Source of the DNA: Gammaproteobacteria bacterium
GTDB lineage: Bacteria > Pseudomonadota > Gammaproteobacteria > Pseudomonadales > Halieaceae
Reading direction: 5' to 3'
Assembly: GCA_002748505.1 (NCBI GenBank)
Contig: PDSN01000044.1
Location: 1 to 25,850 of the forward strand
DNA: 25,850 nucleotides
Every line of letters starts with the position of its first letter. The stretch's first letter is position 1. A program made the position numbers and the translations under genes. Shown here piece by piece: positions 9,862 to 17,910 of this stretch. The notes beneath the pieces are model-generated. The model ran no database searches and was not told the origin of the DNA. It saw nothing but the letters and a program-made list of their open reading frames with translations.

Positions 9862-10317
9862 TTAAAACTGTGGAACCACGTTGGCTTTTTCAACGGACTC
9901 AAGTGGCAGTAAATACTCGTGACCATCCATTTGCACCACGACATCTTCACCTTCAAGCCCTGCAAGCAAACCTTTAAACTTGCGTCGCCCCTCAAAAGGT
10001 CTGCGCAAGCGCACCTCAATCACACTGCCGACATAGGCTCGGTAGTGCTCAGCTTGAAACAGCAGCCTGTCGGCACCGGGTGATGACACCTCCAGCGTGT
10101 ATTCGGTGCTGATAGGGTCTTCTACGTCGAGCAGCGCACTGACGTGCTCTGACACCAGCGCACAATCTTCGACGCCGATGCCGTCTTCCCTCTCAATAAA
10201 AACACGCAAGATGGAGTGTTTACCTTGACCGATAAACTCTACACCCCAAAGTTCGAACCCCAATTCACTAACCGTCGCTGCCAACAGGCTGTGGATCTGT
10301 TTCGCTTTTGCTGACAT
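9862..10317 (-). CDS. rimP: Ribosome maturation factor RimP
   Basis: Helps 30S assembly by preparing the central pseudoknot region and S12 binding. At 151 residues it is close to the 150 of E. coli. Matching blocks are ELGFELWGVEF, LDVEDPI, LEVSSPGADRLLF and the C-terminal VEKANVVPQF. The frame opens ten codons earlier, but the ATG at 10317 (MSAKAKQ) has AGGAG at 7-nt spacing and fits the family, so I use it. It is the first gene of the cluster. Two promoter candidates and an intrinsic terminator lie directly upstream and suggest control by attenuation. Confidence 0.97.
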   Translation of the reverse strand: MSAKAKQIHSLLAATVSELGFELWGVEFIGQGKHSILRVFIEREDGIGVEDCALVSEHVSALLDVEDPISTEYTLEVSSPGADRLLFQAEHYRAYVGSVIEVRLRRPFEGRRKFKGLLAGLEGEDVVVQMDGHEYLLPLESVEKANVVPQF

Positions 10318-10355
10318 GCCGCTCCTGTGCCTGTTTAACTTCCACACACAACTAA

Positions 10356-10385
10356 TTTATAGATCCAACTTTCTACATACAACAA
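10356..10385 (-). promoter_or_regulatory. Weak promoter candidate directly before rimP
   Basis: On the minus strand TTGTTG (10385-10380) and TATAAA (10361-10356) are spaced by 18 nt, about 35 nt upstream of the rimP start and just after the terminator. It could give a basal transcript that escapes attenuation. The -35 is poor. Confidence 0.35.
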
Positions 10386-10417
10386 CGAAAAAGCCCCTGA
10401 TAACAGGGGCTTTTTCG
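10386..10417. terminator. Intrinsic terminator upstream of rimP
   Basis: CGAAAAAGCCCCTG (10386-10399) pairs with CAGGGGCTTTTTCG (10404-10417) around an ATAA loop. A T-run follows the GC stem on both strands. On the minus strand it lies about 70 nt before the rimP start codon and about 155 nt after a strong promoter, so it either ends a small RNA or attenuates the rimP operon. Confidence 0.9.
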
Positions 10418-10573
10418 TCATCAGGCAAAAGCGTAACACCCCTGCCAAATTTATACGCAAAACGCCGCCACGTGGACTAACAATCGCTTTGCTGCAAGCG
10501 CGCCCAGCCCCTCAATCGCCCCTGTTTTACGACACAGTGACCAAGGTTCTATTCAAGGCAAGCCAGTAAAGGC
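10386..10573 (-). ncRNA. Putative rimP leader / attenuator RNA
   Basis: A transcript from the promoter at 10579-10607 would start near 10572 and reach the terminator at 10386-10417, giving about 185 nt. No convincing protein frame lies inside. A local hairpin CGCTT/AAGCG with a 6-nt loop is visible in the middle. From memory, Rfam has a gammaproteobacterial rimP leader family defined by a terminator upstream of this operon, and the position fits. I could not compare the sequences. It does not look like 6S, 4.5S, tmRNA or RNase P RNA. It could be a free small RNA instead of a leader. Confidence 0.5.
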
Positions 10574-10578
10574 GGCGA

Positions 10579-10607
10579 ATTATAGCAGCCGCTGGCGCGT
10601 TGGGCAA
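10579..10607 (-). promoter_or_regulatory. Sigma-70 promoter of the rimP leader
   Basis: TTGCCC (10607-10602) and a perfect TATAAT (10584-10579) are separated by 17 nt on the minus strand. The following TCGCCGCC is GC-rich, as in growth-rate and stringently controlled promoters. It probably drives the rimP-nusA-infB operon through the leader. Confidence 0.75.
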
Positions 10608-10746
10608 ACGCTATTATCAGTAAAAAAAAGCGCGCAGCAAGTGAGCTGGTATCCTTCAGGGTATACGTTTCACCGCGAAACAACACCGCCACCGCGCGCA
10701 TCGGAACAACGCCAACCAAGGTGTCGCGCGCCATGCCTGGCGCACG

Positions 10747-10780
10747 AAAAAAAAGGCGAACAGGATGCCTGTTCGCCTTA
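10747..10780 (-). terminator. Intrinsic terminator of tRNA-Ala
   Basis: A 12-bp stem (10753-10764 with 10768-10779, loop ATG) is followed on the minus strand by eight T. It begins only a few nt after the CCA end of the tRNA, so tRNA-Ala is probably a single-gene transcript. Confidence 0.92.
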
Positions 10781-10784
10781 ATGT

Positions 10785-10860
10785 TGGTGGAGCTAAGCGG
10801 GATCGAACCGCTGACCTCAACACTGCCAGTGTTGCGCTCTCCCAGCTGAGCTATAGCCCC
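10785..10860 (-). tRNA. tRNA-Ala (anticodon GGC)
   Basis: A 76-nt cloverleaf read on the minus strand: acceptor GGGGCTA paired with TAGCTCC, D-arm GCTCAGCTGGGAGAGC, anticodon stem CAACA/TGTTG with loop CTGGCAG (anticodon GGC), T-arm with GGTTCGATCC, and an encoded CCA. Apart from the anticodon stem it is almost the same as E. coli tRNA-Ala(GGC). A consensus promoter precedes it and a terminator follows. Confidence 0.98.
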
Positions 10861-10944
10861 GAAACTGCTAAGCTGTTGATAGTTATGCGCTTTCACGCAA
10901 TTTCGCGCCTCTGGTGGCAGCGCGGGAATCAACAGAAGGCGAGC

Positions 10945-10973
10945 ATTCTAATGAGACCAGCTTTGACTGTCAA
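10945..10973 (-). promoter_or_regulatory. Consensus sigma-70 promoter of tRNA-Ala
   Basis: On the minus strand a perfect TTGACA (10973-10968), a 17-nt spacer and TAGAAT (10950-10945). The GC-rich discriminator GCTCGCC suggests stringent control. Transcription would start near 10938, giving a 5' leader of about 78 nt before the tRNA. Confidence 0.85.
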
Positions 10974-10983
10974 GCAACGAGAC

Positions 10984-11371
10984 TAACAGTTGCCGAAAAA
11001 TAAGCACCGAGTTTTGTTTTTTGGCCATTGGCCAAACTGTTCAATCGGTCTCACTTGGCAATGCCCCGACATCAACGATCACCGGGGTTACTTATTGCAT
11101 CATCCCGTTCCTGGATGGCTTCAAAAACATCCGTGTCAACGTCCTGATCGTGTTCAACGCCTGGCTGGGTCACCAGATCCGAACCAGAGCTATTGCCCGG
11201 GGGCTGCCATACCCCGGATGGGTCGGGCGTATTGCTGCTGCGCTCAGCTGTTTGAGGCGTACCAATACCGGGGTCACAGTCCTGCCCGTCGCCCGCGCCG
11301 GGTTGTCCCGTCGGATCGGTACCACCATTTTGCGCTTCACCGCAGTCACACGGAGCACTGTGTTAACAGCG
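10984..11371. other. Gap between tRNA promoter and gltX; possible gene remnant
   Basis: On the minus strand 11362-11072 is a 96-codon frame with no ATG or TTG and only one late GTG. It is in the same frame as gltX, after the gltX TAG, two codons and a TAA. Its translation is rich in Gly, Pro, Asp, Asn and Gln (for example GTDPTGQPGAGDGQDCDPG), contains three Cys and ends in an acidic stretch. It reads like the C-terminal piece of a secreted or low-complexity protein that has lost its start. A short palindrome (11020-11036, TTTGGCC/GGCCAAA) lies beyond it but has no T-run on the outgoing side. I recognise no family. Confidence 0.3.
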
Positions 11372-12856
11372 CTACGGCAACTCGCGGTACTCGCGTTCCA
11401 GTCGCTTAGCCGCTTTTTTGGACACACCACCGAGCACATGGATCGCCTCGCGCAAACGTGCACGGGTCATATCAGGGCCGAGTAAATCCATGCCGTCGAC
11501 GACGGAAAATGAGGCCGATGTGCCCGCCACGGCGATAAAAAACGGCGCCAGGAAATCCCGAATTTTAACTTCCAGATGATCGGCAATGCCCTTGAGCGCG
11601 TCCCAGATAACATCGCGTTGCCAATTGCGTTCAGCCTCTAAACGCCACAACGCAAATTGCAAATACTTAAGCCAGTCTTCCCGCTCACCGCGCAGACCAT
11701 TAAAACTCGCCTCGGTAATGGGCAAACTGCCGCTGACTAAAAACGCCGTCAGCGGTGCAAAATCGCTCAGGGTTTCCAAACGTTTTTGCGCGTGCGGCAG
11801 CACTTTCATTAAATTCTCTTTGTTATACGCCCAGGCGATTAAACGCTCGGCGAGTTGCGCTTCGCTTAAATCCTCGCGCAGCCAAAGACCATTTAACCAG
11901 CGCAGTTTTTCCACATCAAAAATCGGCCCGCCGAGGGAAACGCGCTGAATATCAAATGCGCCGACCATATCCGCAAGGGTGAATTTCTCGCGTTCGTCAG
12001 GCATGGACCAACCCATACGCCCCAGGTAATTCAGCAGTGCTTCGGGTAAAAAACCCATGCGCTGATAATATAAAATGCTGGTGGGGTTTTTACGCTTACT
12101 GAGTTTGGATTTATCGGGATTTCTCAGCAGCGGCAAATGACACAGCACCGGCATATCCCAGCCAAAATAGTCGTACAGCAATTTGTGCTTGGGCGCGGAG
12201 TTAATCCACTCCTCACCGCGCAGCACATGAGTGATCCCCATTAAATGATCGTCCACCACATTAGCCAAATGATAGGTGGGCATACCGTCTGACTTTAACA
12301 GTATTTGCGCATCCACCATGCTCCAATCGAGTTCGATGCACCCGCGCAGCAAATCGTCAATTTCACAAACGCCCTGCTCCTCGGGCACCATCATGCGAAT
12401 CACACTGGGTGCACCCGCCGCCTCACGCCTGGCCTGTTCCTCTTCAGGCAACTGTAAATCAGAGGGTTTTAAGGCGGTGCTGGTGCCCGCTGCGCGCCGT
12501 TCACTGCGCATTGCCTCAAGTTCTTCTGGCGTGCGATAACACACAAAGGCCTCGCCCTGTTCCACCAGTTGTCTGGCGTATTGACCGTAGATAGCCATGC
12601 GCTCGCTCTGGCGATAGGGACCGTGCTCACCGCCCACATCGGGGCCTTCGTCCCATTCCAGCCCCAACCAGCGCAGGGAATCCAAAATCGCCTGTTCCGA
12701 TGCCGCATCCGAGCGCGTCTGATCAGTATCTTCGATGCGCAATACAAACTTGCCAGCGTGAACGCGGGCAAAACACAGGTTAAACAGGGCGATGTAGGCT
12801 GTGCCAACATGGGGATCGCCAGTGGGCGAAGGGGCAATACGGGTGCGAACGGTCAT
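11372..12856 (-). CDS. gltX: Glutamate--tRNA ligase (GluRS)
   Basis: Class I aminoacyl-tRNA synthetase charging tRNA-Glu. The 494-residue protein has the HIGH-type motif as HVGT at 16-19 (PSPTGDPHVGTAY) and the KMSKS-type loop as KLSKR at 251-255. It also has VLRGEEWINSAPKH and the C-terminal anticodon-binding helical domain, and family length is normal. The start at 12856 has only a weak GGTGAC before it. It lies 67 nt after the outer-membrane barrel gene on the same strand, but a good -10 box in the gap suggests its own promoter. A second in-frame stop (TAA) follows the TAG after two codons. Confidence 0.98.
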   Translation of the reverse strand: MTVRTRIAPSPTGDPHVGTAYIALFNLCFARVHAGKFVLRIEDTDQTRSDAASEQAILDSLRWLGLEWDEGPDVGGEHGPYRQSERMAIYGQYARQLVEQGEAFVCYRTPEELEAMRSERRAAGTSTALKPSDLQLPEEEQARREAAGAPSVIRMMVPEEQGVCEIDDLLRGCIELDWSMVDAQILLKSDGMPTYHLANVVDDHLMGITHVLRGEEWINSAPKHKLLYDYFGWDMPVLCHLPLLRNPDKSKLSKRKNPTSILYYQRMGFLPEALLNYLGRMGWSMPDEREKFTLADMVGAFDIQRVSLGGPIFDVEKLRWLNGLWLREDLSEAQLAERLIAWAYNKENLMKVLPHAQKRLETLSDFAPLTAFLVSGSLPITEASFNGLRGEREDWLKYLQFALWRLEAERNWQRDVIWDALKGIADHLEVKIRDFLAPFFIAVAGTSASFSVVDGMDLLGPDMTRARLREAIHVLGGVSKKAAKRLEREYRELP

Positions 12857-12900
12857 AACAGGTCACCACAAAGACTTAAGCGATTGAAAGAAGGGCGCAA

Positions 12901-12929
12901 ATTATACGGCCAGACGCGCGCAACTAAAA
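12901..12929 (-). promoter_or_regulatory. Promoter candidate for gltX
   Basis: A perfect TATAAT at 12906-12901 on the minus strand, 44 nt before the gltX ATG. The -35 position 17 nt upstream (TTTTAG) is poor and overlaps the stop codon of the barrel gene. The box is strong enough to suggest gltX is transcribed separately from the accessory genes. Confidence 0.5.
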
Positions 12930-14732
12930 GCCCGCGCGCATGCCCAGCAATACCCGATCGCCTTCAGAGAACTGGCCAAACAGACCGTTTTGTGTACCTG
13001 AGAACACATCCGCACCCACAAAGACTTCTAAATTGCTGTCCAGCCAGTACTTCAAACGCAGTTGCAGCAGGCTGTCTTTATAATCCAGCGAATACAAAGC
13101 CAGCGCACGCAGCTCCCAGAGCTCGTTCATAAAACTCTGCTGCACCAGTGCACTCACCGTTTGCTCATGGCGCTCGCGGTAAAAATCGCGCCGGTAATCT
13201 TCCAGGGTGTTACCGAACCACTGCACCGAAAGCAGCCCCTCACCCACCCGCCAGTCAAGCCCGATAACCGCGCTTAACTCGGGAGACGCCGCCACACCGC
13301 CGCCTGCTATATCGCGCGACAGATACCACCGCTCGCTCTCTCTGGCGATCTCGGCGCGCAAAGTGAAATCGGCAAAGGCAGTTGAGGCCGACGCACCCAC
13401 CAAATGCGAGCGTGCAAAACTCGGATTCAAGCGTCCCAGCCATCGATTGTTGGTATATTCCACCGCTTGATGCGGCACGGGAAAATCATCGTAGTGATAC
13501 AAATAGTTCAGGCTGACATCCCAACCCGCCAGAAAATGACGGAATCTGAGCCCCGTATCGCCGTCTTTCAAACCGCCATCAAGCTGATCTGGCTCGTTGA
13601 TTTCTGTCGCCAAGCCTTCGGGCACCTGCGGCACCCAGCGCGGCGCGCTTACCGCAAAGGGTGTTTGCGGGTCGGCCAATTCATGGGTGCTGCTGTCGGG
13701 TATCAACAACCACTGCAAATCGCCCCCTAAAAAGGGATGTTCGATGTTGACCATCCACAGGGGAATGCGTGAGCGGTCAAAATCGTCCAAAATGAATTCT
13801 CGAAACGACTGCGGGTTCACCACGTCCAATACTTTAATACCGTCGGCCTGCCCCCAAACGACTTGTTGTTTACCAAGGCGAAGCACGGCCCTGCCCCAAT
13901 CCATATCCAAATAGAATTCACGCAGCGAGGCATGAATATGTTCGCTGTTGTAAAACGGGCTGTTGCTCGCACTGTAATTTGCGGGCTTTTGTGCATAGGG
14001 CCCCAACTTACCGGCTAGGTCGATACGCAACCGGCCAATGGCAACCAGGCGCGCAAAGGATAAATCCATATCCCAGCGCGGCTCCACCTGCATCGTAATT
14101 TGCTGCACGTCGTCCGCCTTACTGCTGGCGGCCAGCAACTCTGTCGTGCCCGACAGGGACAGGCGATCACGCCATGTGGGCTCGGGCTCGGATTTGCGCT
14201 TTGATTCAGGCACAGGCGTTCTGCCTTCAGTGCGTTTTGTTTTTGGGGGCGTCTTTGCAACTGTTTGTGTCTCAGGACCACCCACAAACCACTGCGGCGC
14301 AGGAGTCTCTCGCAGTGTTTGTACTGTTGTGAGCGACGCTGGCGCAGCGCGCAGATCAAGCACCGTGCGATAGCCGTAGTTATCGTCCGCTGAAACCGGA
14401 AATAAATCGTAGCTTACGGGTTTTGCAAGCGTCACCAGCAAACCAGAATCATCTGTCGCTGTTGATAAATTCGCTATCAAACCACCACTTAAGGACTCAA
14501 GATCAAGCCCGTCGGCAAGAACACTGCCGGGCAGACTGATTTGCAGTTTTTCGCCGTCTTGCAGAAGCTTCGCCGTTGCGGCAATAGGTGCCGCCGCTTC
14601 CAACACCAATCGGGTACGACCATCGCTTTGCAACCCCGTACGCGCCTCATCGATCACCAGGGTTTGGGTAAAGGCTGTAGAGCATACGCCCAGCGCGGCA
14701 AGTGCCGCAAAACACATTATTGCTGAGCGCAT
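12924..14732 (-). CDS. Outer-membrane beta-barrel protein, DUF1302-like, with AMIN-like N-terminus
   Basis: A 602-residue secreted protein. Residues 1-23 are a signal peptide (MRSAIMCFAALAALGV..., cut near AFTQ). Residues about 24-130 (DGRTRLVLEAAAPI, LLQDGEKLQISLPG, YRTVLDLRA) resemble an AMIN domain, the peptidoglycan-binding module of AmiC and PilQ. A basic Pro/Lys/Glu linker follows. The remainder is a beta-rich barrel whose LRLGKQQVVWGQADGIKVLD and VNPQ stretch resembles DUF1302 proteins, which often accompany MMPL permeases. The frame runs 16 codons further upstream, but the ATG at 14732 begins the signal peptide, has GAGG upstream and lies 1 nt after the stop of the permease gene (TAAAATG), implying translational coupling. 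It probably supplies the outer-membrane step for the permease. AMIN and DUF1302 are judged by eye. Confidence 0.7.
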   Translation of the reverse strand: MRSAIMCFAALAALGVCSTAFTQTLVIDEARTGLQSDGRTRLVLEAAAPIAATAKLLQDGEKLQISLPGSVLADGLDLESLSGGLIANLSTATDDSGLLVTLAKPVSYDLFPVSADDNYGYRTVLDLRAAPASLTTVQTLRETPAPQWFVGGPETQTVAKTPPKTKRTEGRTPVPESKRKSEPEPTWRDRLSLSGTTELLAASSKADDVQQITMQVEPRWDMDLSFARLVAIGRLRIDLAGKLGPYAQKPANYSASNSPFYNSEHIHASLREFYLDMDWGRAVLRLGKQQVVWGQADGIKVLDVVNPQSFREFILDDFDRSRIPLWMVNIEHPFLGGDLQWLLIPDSSTHELADPQTPFAVSAPRWVPQVPEGLATEINEPDQLDGGLKDGDTGLRFRHFLAGWDVSLNYLYHYDDFPVPHQAVEYTNNRWLGRLNPSFARSHLVGASASTAFADFTLRAEIARESERWYLSRDIAGGGVAASPELSAVIGLDWRVGEGLLSVQWFGNTLEDYRRDFYRERHEQTVSALVQQSFMNELWELRALALYSLDYKDSLLQLRLKYWLDSNLEVFVGADVFSGTQNGLFGQFSEGDRVLLGMRAGF

Positions 14733-14733
14733 T

Positions 14734-17700
14734 TTACAAGCCTCGTTCCAGGGCGGACTTGGTAAACAGGCGTTCGTCAATTTCTGAATCGTAATCCACT
14801 TCGGTAAACTGCAATACCGTGCTATGGCCGGTCTTACGATTGCCCATAGATAATTTCATACGTGTTGGAATGCCCTGCACCTCGGCCACTTCCAACACTT
14901 CCAGGGTTCTTAAGGGTCGGTTTTTCACATCCCAAAACTCCCCGTGCATTACCATCCAATTACTGGGGTTAATCAACATATCGACCTTGCGATAGCCCAG
15001 TTCTTTGGCGATCTTATCGCTCTTGGCGACAGCTTCTAAACAGTAAAATGCCTTGCCGTTGCGCTCAACCTGCGCGCAGGTACTGAAGTTAAAATCCTGT
15101 TCCTCTAACTTGCCGTCCAGCTTTATATCGTCGTAGCTGAAATCCGTACCAAGAAAATAATCACCGCGATCAGCAGCGGAAATACGGCGCACCTTGCGCG
15201 CGGCGGGCAGATACAACCACTGGTCATCATCGCCCTGATCTTTCGCGTAATCCCACACCAAAAACGCGGTGCCGCGCACGTTTGCAGGTGAGGTGAAAAA
15301 CAACACGCTGCGCTGATTCTCACCGTCGTTTTTGCGATAAACCACGGTTTCGCGCACACGCTGTTTGCCGCGTTTGTTAGTCAGGGTCATACGCAATTTA
15401 CGCGACACCTGTTCACCGCTGGCCACGGCGTTGACATTGGTCACCAAGGCCTGTGCCTCAAGCACGGGTAATTGGGCCTCACTCTCAGCGGCGTTGGCAT
15501 GATTGACACCCAATACCGCTGCGCCAATCACCAGGCTCACCACCAGCGGCACACGCCAGGCAGCCCTGCTGCCCGCGCTGTCTTGAGCGTAAACGAAGGC
15601 CGGGCGCCGCCAAATCACCAAGGCGGGCAACACCGTAACGCTTGCAATAAAACTGGTCAGAATGGATAGCATAACAATCGCCCCAAAATTATTCAGCGAT
15701 GAAATCTTGCTCACCATCAGCACCGCAAAACCCGCCGTAATGGCCAGACAGTTATACAACAATGCCCGCCCACAGCTGGGGTAAAACGCCGACAACACCG
15801 CCACATCATTTTTACCATGACGGCGGGCAAGCACGCGTAACTTCTCCAGCGAGTGAATGGCAAAGTCAATTCCAAGGCCAATCGCAATCGCCGCAAACAT
15901 AGACGTACCCATGCCCAAGGTGATGTCCAGCGCCACCATGGCAACGTATACCCCTAATACTGTCGCAGCTACAGGCAAAAGGGTATAAAAACCTGCAGAT
16001 TCCGACCGAAATAATAAGGCTGATACACTCCACACCAGCACCAGGGCTACCGCCAGCCCCAAAAAGTGGCTTTTGGCCAAATCGTCAATCCAGTGGTAGT
16101 TAAGGTTTGCGCGCCCGCTTACGGTAGCGCGCATATCTTCGCGGTTGAACTCGGTCTCGATATAGAACTCCAAGGGCTCCACAATCCGGCGCAAGGCCTG
16201 ATAGCCACCGTCTTTTATCTGCACGCGCAGGTTCGCGACCTGGTAATCCTGGTCGATATCATCTTCGAAGTCCGTGGGACCAGAAAGTGCCTCGTACAGC
16301 AAAAAATACTGGGCCGCCAACTCTGCATCATCTGGCAGCGCGTAAAAATCTCGATCACCACCATTCATGGCGCGGTGCATTTGTTTTAAGTAATCCACCA
16401 CCGATAGCGAGCCGCCCACTGCCGGCAGGGACTCAGCGTAACTTTGCAAGGCAGCGACACGCGCAAGGCGCTCAGGGTCTAACAGGTCACCGGGATTTTC
16501 AGTTTCGATCACAATATCCAACGTACTGGTGCCGCGCGTATGGGCGTTAATCAGTCTATCAGCCACCGCTACCGGTTCATCGGGATGAAACACATCCACC
16601 GGGTTCTCATCCACCTGCAAATGGGTAACCGCATACCCCCCTGCCACTATCACCAGCGCCACGACGCCCAGCAAAGGCTTGTACCAGTTCAGGGTAAAAC
16701 GCCCGAGCAAGCCCATAAATCTTGCGAACACTGATGGCTTATCCCCACTACCCGTATACCAGCGCCCAGGCACGGGCCTGGTCAGAATCATCAATGCTGG
16801 CAGCAGCAGCAAAGTGTATACCCAGGCGACCACCACACCGATGGCGGCGTAGAGCCCAAAGTACTGAAAGGGCGGCATGTAGGCGGCATAGTACAGACCT
16901 AAAAAGCCTGCCATCGTGGTCAACGTCGTTAAGGTTACCGGGCGCCACATCACCAGCATGGTCTCAATCAGCAGCTCTCGCGGCGACCCATCGCGCTCCA
17001 TCTGCATATCGAAATACGTGCTATAAATATGAATACCATCGGCCACGGAAATACCGATTAGAATCACCGGCAATGCGTTGGTGATAAGATAAAACGGAAC
17101 GCCCTGAGCGGCCATTAAGCCCACGGTAATAGCCACAGCGCAAAACATAATAAGGTTACACGCCAGCGCGGGGCCAAAGCGACCGTAGGCAAAAATAAGT
17201 ACCAGAGTAATAATTACCCCCGCAAGTGGCACCAGCTGCCTCGCATCGATGTCCACATACTTGGCGATGTAGCCAAAAATAGCACCTTCTCCCGCCACGT
17301 GTAATTCAACGCCCTCCGGCACAGGGATGGTTCGCAAGCGTGTCAACAACGCCTGATAGACCTGCTCGGCTTCGTTGTCATCTTCAAGCTCGGCGATTAT
17401 CAGCGCAACGCGGGCATCTTCTGACACCAACAGCCCGCGGAATAAGGGAAAATCTTCCAGCTGTGCCCTTAGTTTAGCCAGCCCCTCTGGCGTATCTGGA
17501 ATGTCCTCCAGAAAAGGAACCACATCCATGCCCTCATCGCTGTAGACAATGTTGTTTTGAGTGGCGAGGCTGAGCACACGCTCGGGGTTAATGCCGGGCA
17601 AGTCAATCAGTGCATCGCTCAGGGTTTGCAGTAAAGCGAGGGTCGAGGTTTGATACACGCCCTGCGCATGGGAACTTTCCAGCGCAACCACCAGAGGGTC

Positions 17701-17889
17701 GGTCAGGCCAAAGCGCTCGCGCACCACGTCGCGGTATAACAGGGCGGGACTATCCTTCGCCAAAAAGGCATCTGCGCGGATATCTTTTTGCAGTGTCGGC
17801 AGAAAAATGGCGAAACCCAAGGCGAACAAAAGCCCCAAGCACACAATGCGCTTGGGGCGGTCTATAATCCACTCAAACAAACGCCTCAT
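14734..17889 (-). CDS. MMPL/RND permease fused to a LolA-like lipoprotein-sorting domain
   Basis: From the ATG at 17889 this is a 1051-residue inner-membrane fusion; the frame opens six codons earlier with TTG at 17907 (residue numbers here count from that point). Residues 1-765 form an MMPL/RND permease. TM1 is followed by a large periplasmic loop, then a TM bundle (about 225-375) with the proton-relay-type ISVADGIHIYSTY. A second TM, loop and bundle set runs at about 410-765, with GLGIDFAIHSLEK. Residues 785-806 form a further hydrophobic stretch ending ANAAES that looks like an inherited signal peptide. Residues about 815-1057 match LolA-like outer-membrane lipoprotein-sorting proteins (DDDQWLYLPAARKVRRIS, GTDFSYDDIKL, NPSNWMVM). 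These two parts are usually separate neighbouring genes. Likely role: proton-driven export of a lipid or lipophilic compound to the outer membrane. The start choice is moderate, as neither option has a good SD. Confidence 0.85.
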   Translation of the reverse strand: MRRLFEWIIDRPKRIVCLGLLFALGFAIFLPTLQKDIRADAFLAKDSPALLYRDVVRERFGLTDPLVVALESSHAQGVYQTSTLALLQTLSDALIDLPGINPERVLSLATQNNIVYSDEGMDVVPFLEDIPDTPEGLAKLRAQLEDFPLFRGLLVSEDARVALIIAELEDDNEAEQVYQALLTRLRTIPVPEGVELHVAGEGAIFGYIAKYVDIDARQLVPLAGVIITLVLIFAYGRFGPALACNLIMFCAVAITVGLMAAQGVPFYLITNALPVILIGISVADGIHIYSTYFDMQMERDGSPRELLIETMLVMWRPVTLTTLTTMAGFLGLYYAAYMPPFQYFGLYAAIGVVVAWVYTLLLLPALMILTRPVPGRWYTGSGDKPSVFARFMGLLGRFTLNWYKPLLGVVALVIVAGGYAVTHLQVDENPVDVFHPDEPVAVADRLINAHTRGTSTLDIVIETENPGDLLDPERLARVAALQSYAESLPAVGGSLSVVDYLKQMHRAMNGGDRDFYALPDDAELAAQYFLLYEALSGPTDFEDDIDQDYQVANLRVQIKDGGYQALRRIVEPLEFYIETEFNREDMRATVSGRANLNYHWIDDLAKSHFLGLAVALVLVWSVSALLFRSESAGFYTLLPVAATVLGVYVAMVALDITLGMGTSMFAAIAIGLGIDFAIHSLEKLRVLARRHGKNDVAVLSAFYPSCGRALLYNCLAITAGFAVLMVSKISSLNNFGAIVMLSILTSFIASVTVLPALVIWRRPAFVYAQDSAGSRAAWRVPLVVSLVIGAAVLGVNHANAAESEAQLPVLEAQALVTNVNAVASGEQVSRKLRMTLTNKRGKQRVRETVVYRKNDGENQRSVLFFTSPANVRGTAFLVWDYAKDQGDDDQWLYLPAARKVRRISAADRGDYFLGTDFSYDDIKLDGKLEEQDFNFSTCAQVERNGKAFYCLEAVAKSDKIAKELGYRKVDMLINPSNWMVMHGEFWDVKNRPLRTLEVLEVAEVQGIPTRMKLSMGNRKTGHSTVLQFTEVDYDSEIDERLFTKSALERGL

Positions 17890-17910
17890 AGGAAGGCGCC
17901 GCGCCAAGGC

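Noticed and set aside
10549..10932. 127-codon minus-strand frame over tRNA-Ala
   Set aside because: Its central peptide (GAIAQLGERNTGSVEV) is the translation of the tRNA itself, a well-known false gene.
11020..11036. TTTGGCC/GGCCAAA palindrome as a gltX terminator
   Set aside because: The T-run lies on the wrong side for plus-strand transcription, and on the minus strand the hairpin is followed by A, not T.
11021..11485. 154-codon plus-strand frame opposite the end of gltX
   Set aside because: It overlaps gltX, has no recognisable domain or ribosome site, and its composition looks like an antisense shadow.
14660..14732. Lipoprotein signal in the barrel protein (LGVC)
   Set aside because: Val directly before Cys does not fit a lipobox, and barrels of this type use ordinary signal peptides.
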